The position numbers and the translations under genes are program-made. This document shows, in pieces, positions 13,390 to 13,492 of a stretch of 13,492 bases of DNA (position 1 is the first letter of the stretch; every line of letters starts with the position of its first letter). Below the pieces are notes generated by a model that did no database searches, was not told the origin of the DNA, and saw nothing but the letters and a program-made list of their open reading frames with translations. The DNA comes from Crenothrix polyspora (lineage in GTDB: Bacteria > Pseudomonadota > Gammaproteobacteria > Methylococcales > Methylomonadaceae), in assembly GCA_945903675.1 (NCBI GenBank), contig CAMDOP010000062.1, positions 1 through 13,492 of the forward strand. Reading direction: 5' to 3'.

Positions 13390-13492
13390 CTATACGGCCG
13401 AGACCGGAATTTTATAGAAACGTGTATTATCGAAAGGTTCGTCATTTTTCAACATCCCGTGAATAGCGTGAATTAATTTTCGCATGATTGCA
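13390..13492 (-). CDS. C-terminal tail of an IS110-family transposase (partial, runs off the window)
   Basis: Reading the minus strand from the right edge gives an open frame of 33 codons, AIMRKLIHAIHGMLKNDEPF and so on, ending in TAG at 13390-13392. The 'AxMRKLIHxIxGxLKNxxPFD' pattern is the usual extreme C-terminus of IS110/IS116/IS902 transposases, which use a DEDD/RuvC-like and serine recombinase-like mechanism. The rest lies outside the window. The identification rests on one short conserved motif. Confidence 0.6.
   Translation of the reverse strand, partial: AIMRKLIHAIHGMLKNDEPFDNTRFYKIPVSAV

Overview
The window looks like a chromosomal stretch of a gammaproteobacterium with moderately low GC. 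The gene flavour (membrane SpeE-like protein, short ACT-type SerA, CysK coupled to an EpsC-type serine acetyltransferase, CheB-CheR-PAS fusion next to a FixL/FixJ-like pair) would fit a Methylococcales-type methanotroph. That assignment is an inference from protein style only; no marker gene is present.

Layout. (1) Positions 1-1255, minus strand: the membrane half of a spermidine-synthase-like fused protein. It is cut by an in-frame amber stop at 122-124, beyond which the same frame stays open to the window edge. (2) Positions 1570-5007, plus strand: a serine-to-cysteine cluster, serA, cysK and epsC/cysE-type serine O-acetyltransferase. The last two overlap by ATGA. A 319 bp MITE-like element with perfect 14 bp terminal inverted repeats and an 8 bp target duplication sits exactly behind the serA stop codon and separates serA from cysK. 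(3) Positions 5008-5261: a convergent intergenic region with three REP-like hairpins. (4) Positions 5262-12218, minus strand: a signalling operon. A CheB-CheR-PAS fusion gene comes first, then a soluble PAS histidine kinase, then a FixJ-like response regulator that overlaps the kinase by ATGA. The fusion gene has been split by a 1508 bp IS4-family element (9289-10796, 10 bp target duplication). Removing the element and one duplicate restores the frame, but a second lesion, an in-frame TAA at 9210-9212, remains. (5) Positions 12219-13492: a divergent intergenic region with a long inverted repeat, a 51-codon stump of a host-attachment-like protein, a REP-associated tyrosine transposase flanked by REP hairpins, and the C-terminal tail of an IS110-family transposase entering from the right edge.

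How the genes work together. SerA supplies the serine backbone, the acetyltransferase makes O-acetylserine, and CysK makes cysteine. The kinase and regulator would form one two-component system, with the CheB-CheR-PAS protein as a likely upstream input module. The IS insertion probably inactivates that module and may be polar on the kinase and regulator genes.

The main theme is gene decay and small mobile DNA: four broken genes, three transposase types and two classes of non-autonomous repeat in 13.5 kb. I did not find a convincing new multi-gene system. The best leads are the MITE-like element, the -1 slippery T8 site in the IS4 transposase, and the REP/RAYT set with a shared loop sequence at a distant locus.
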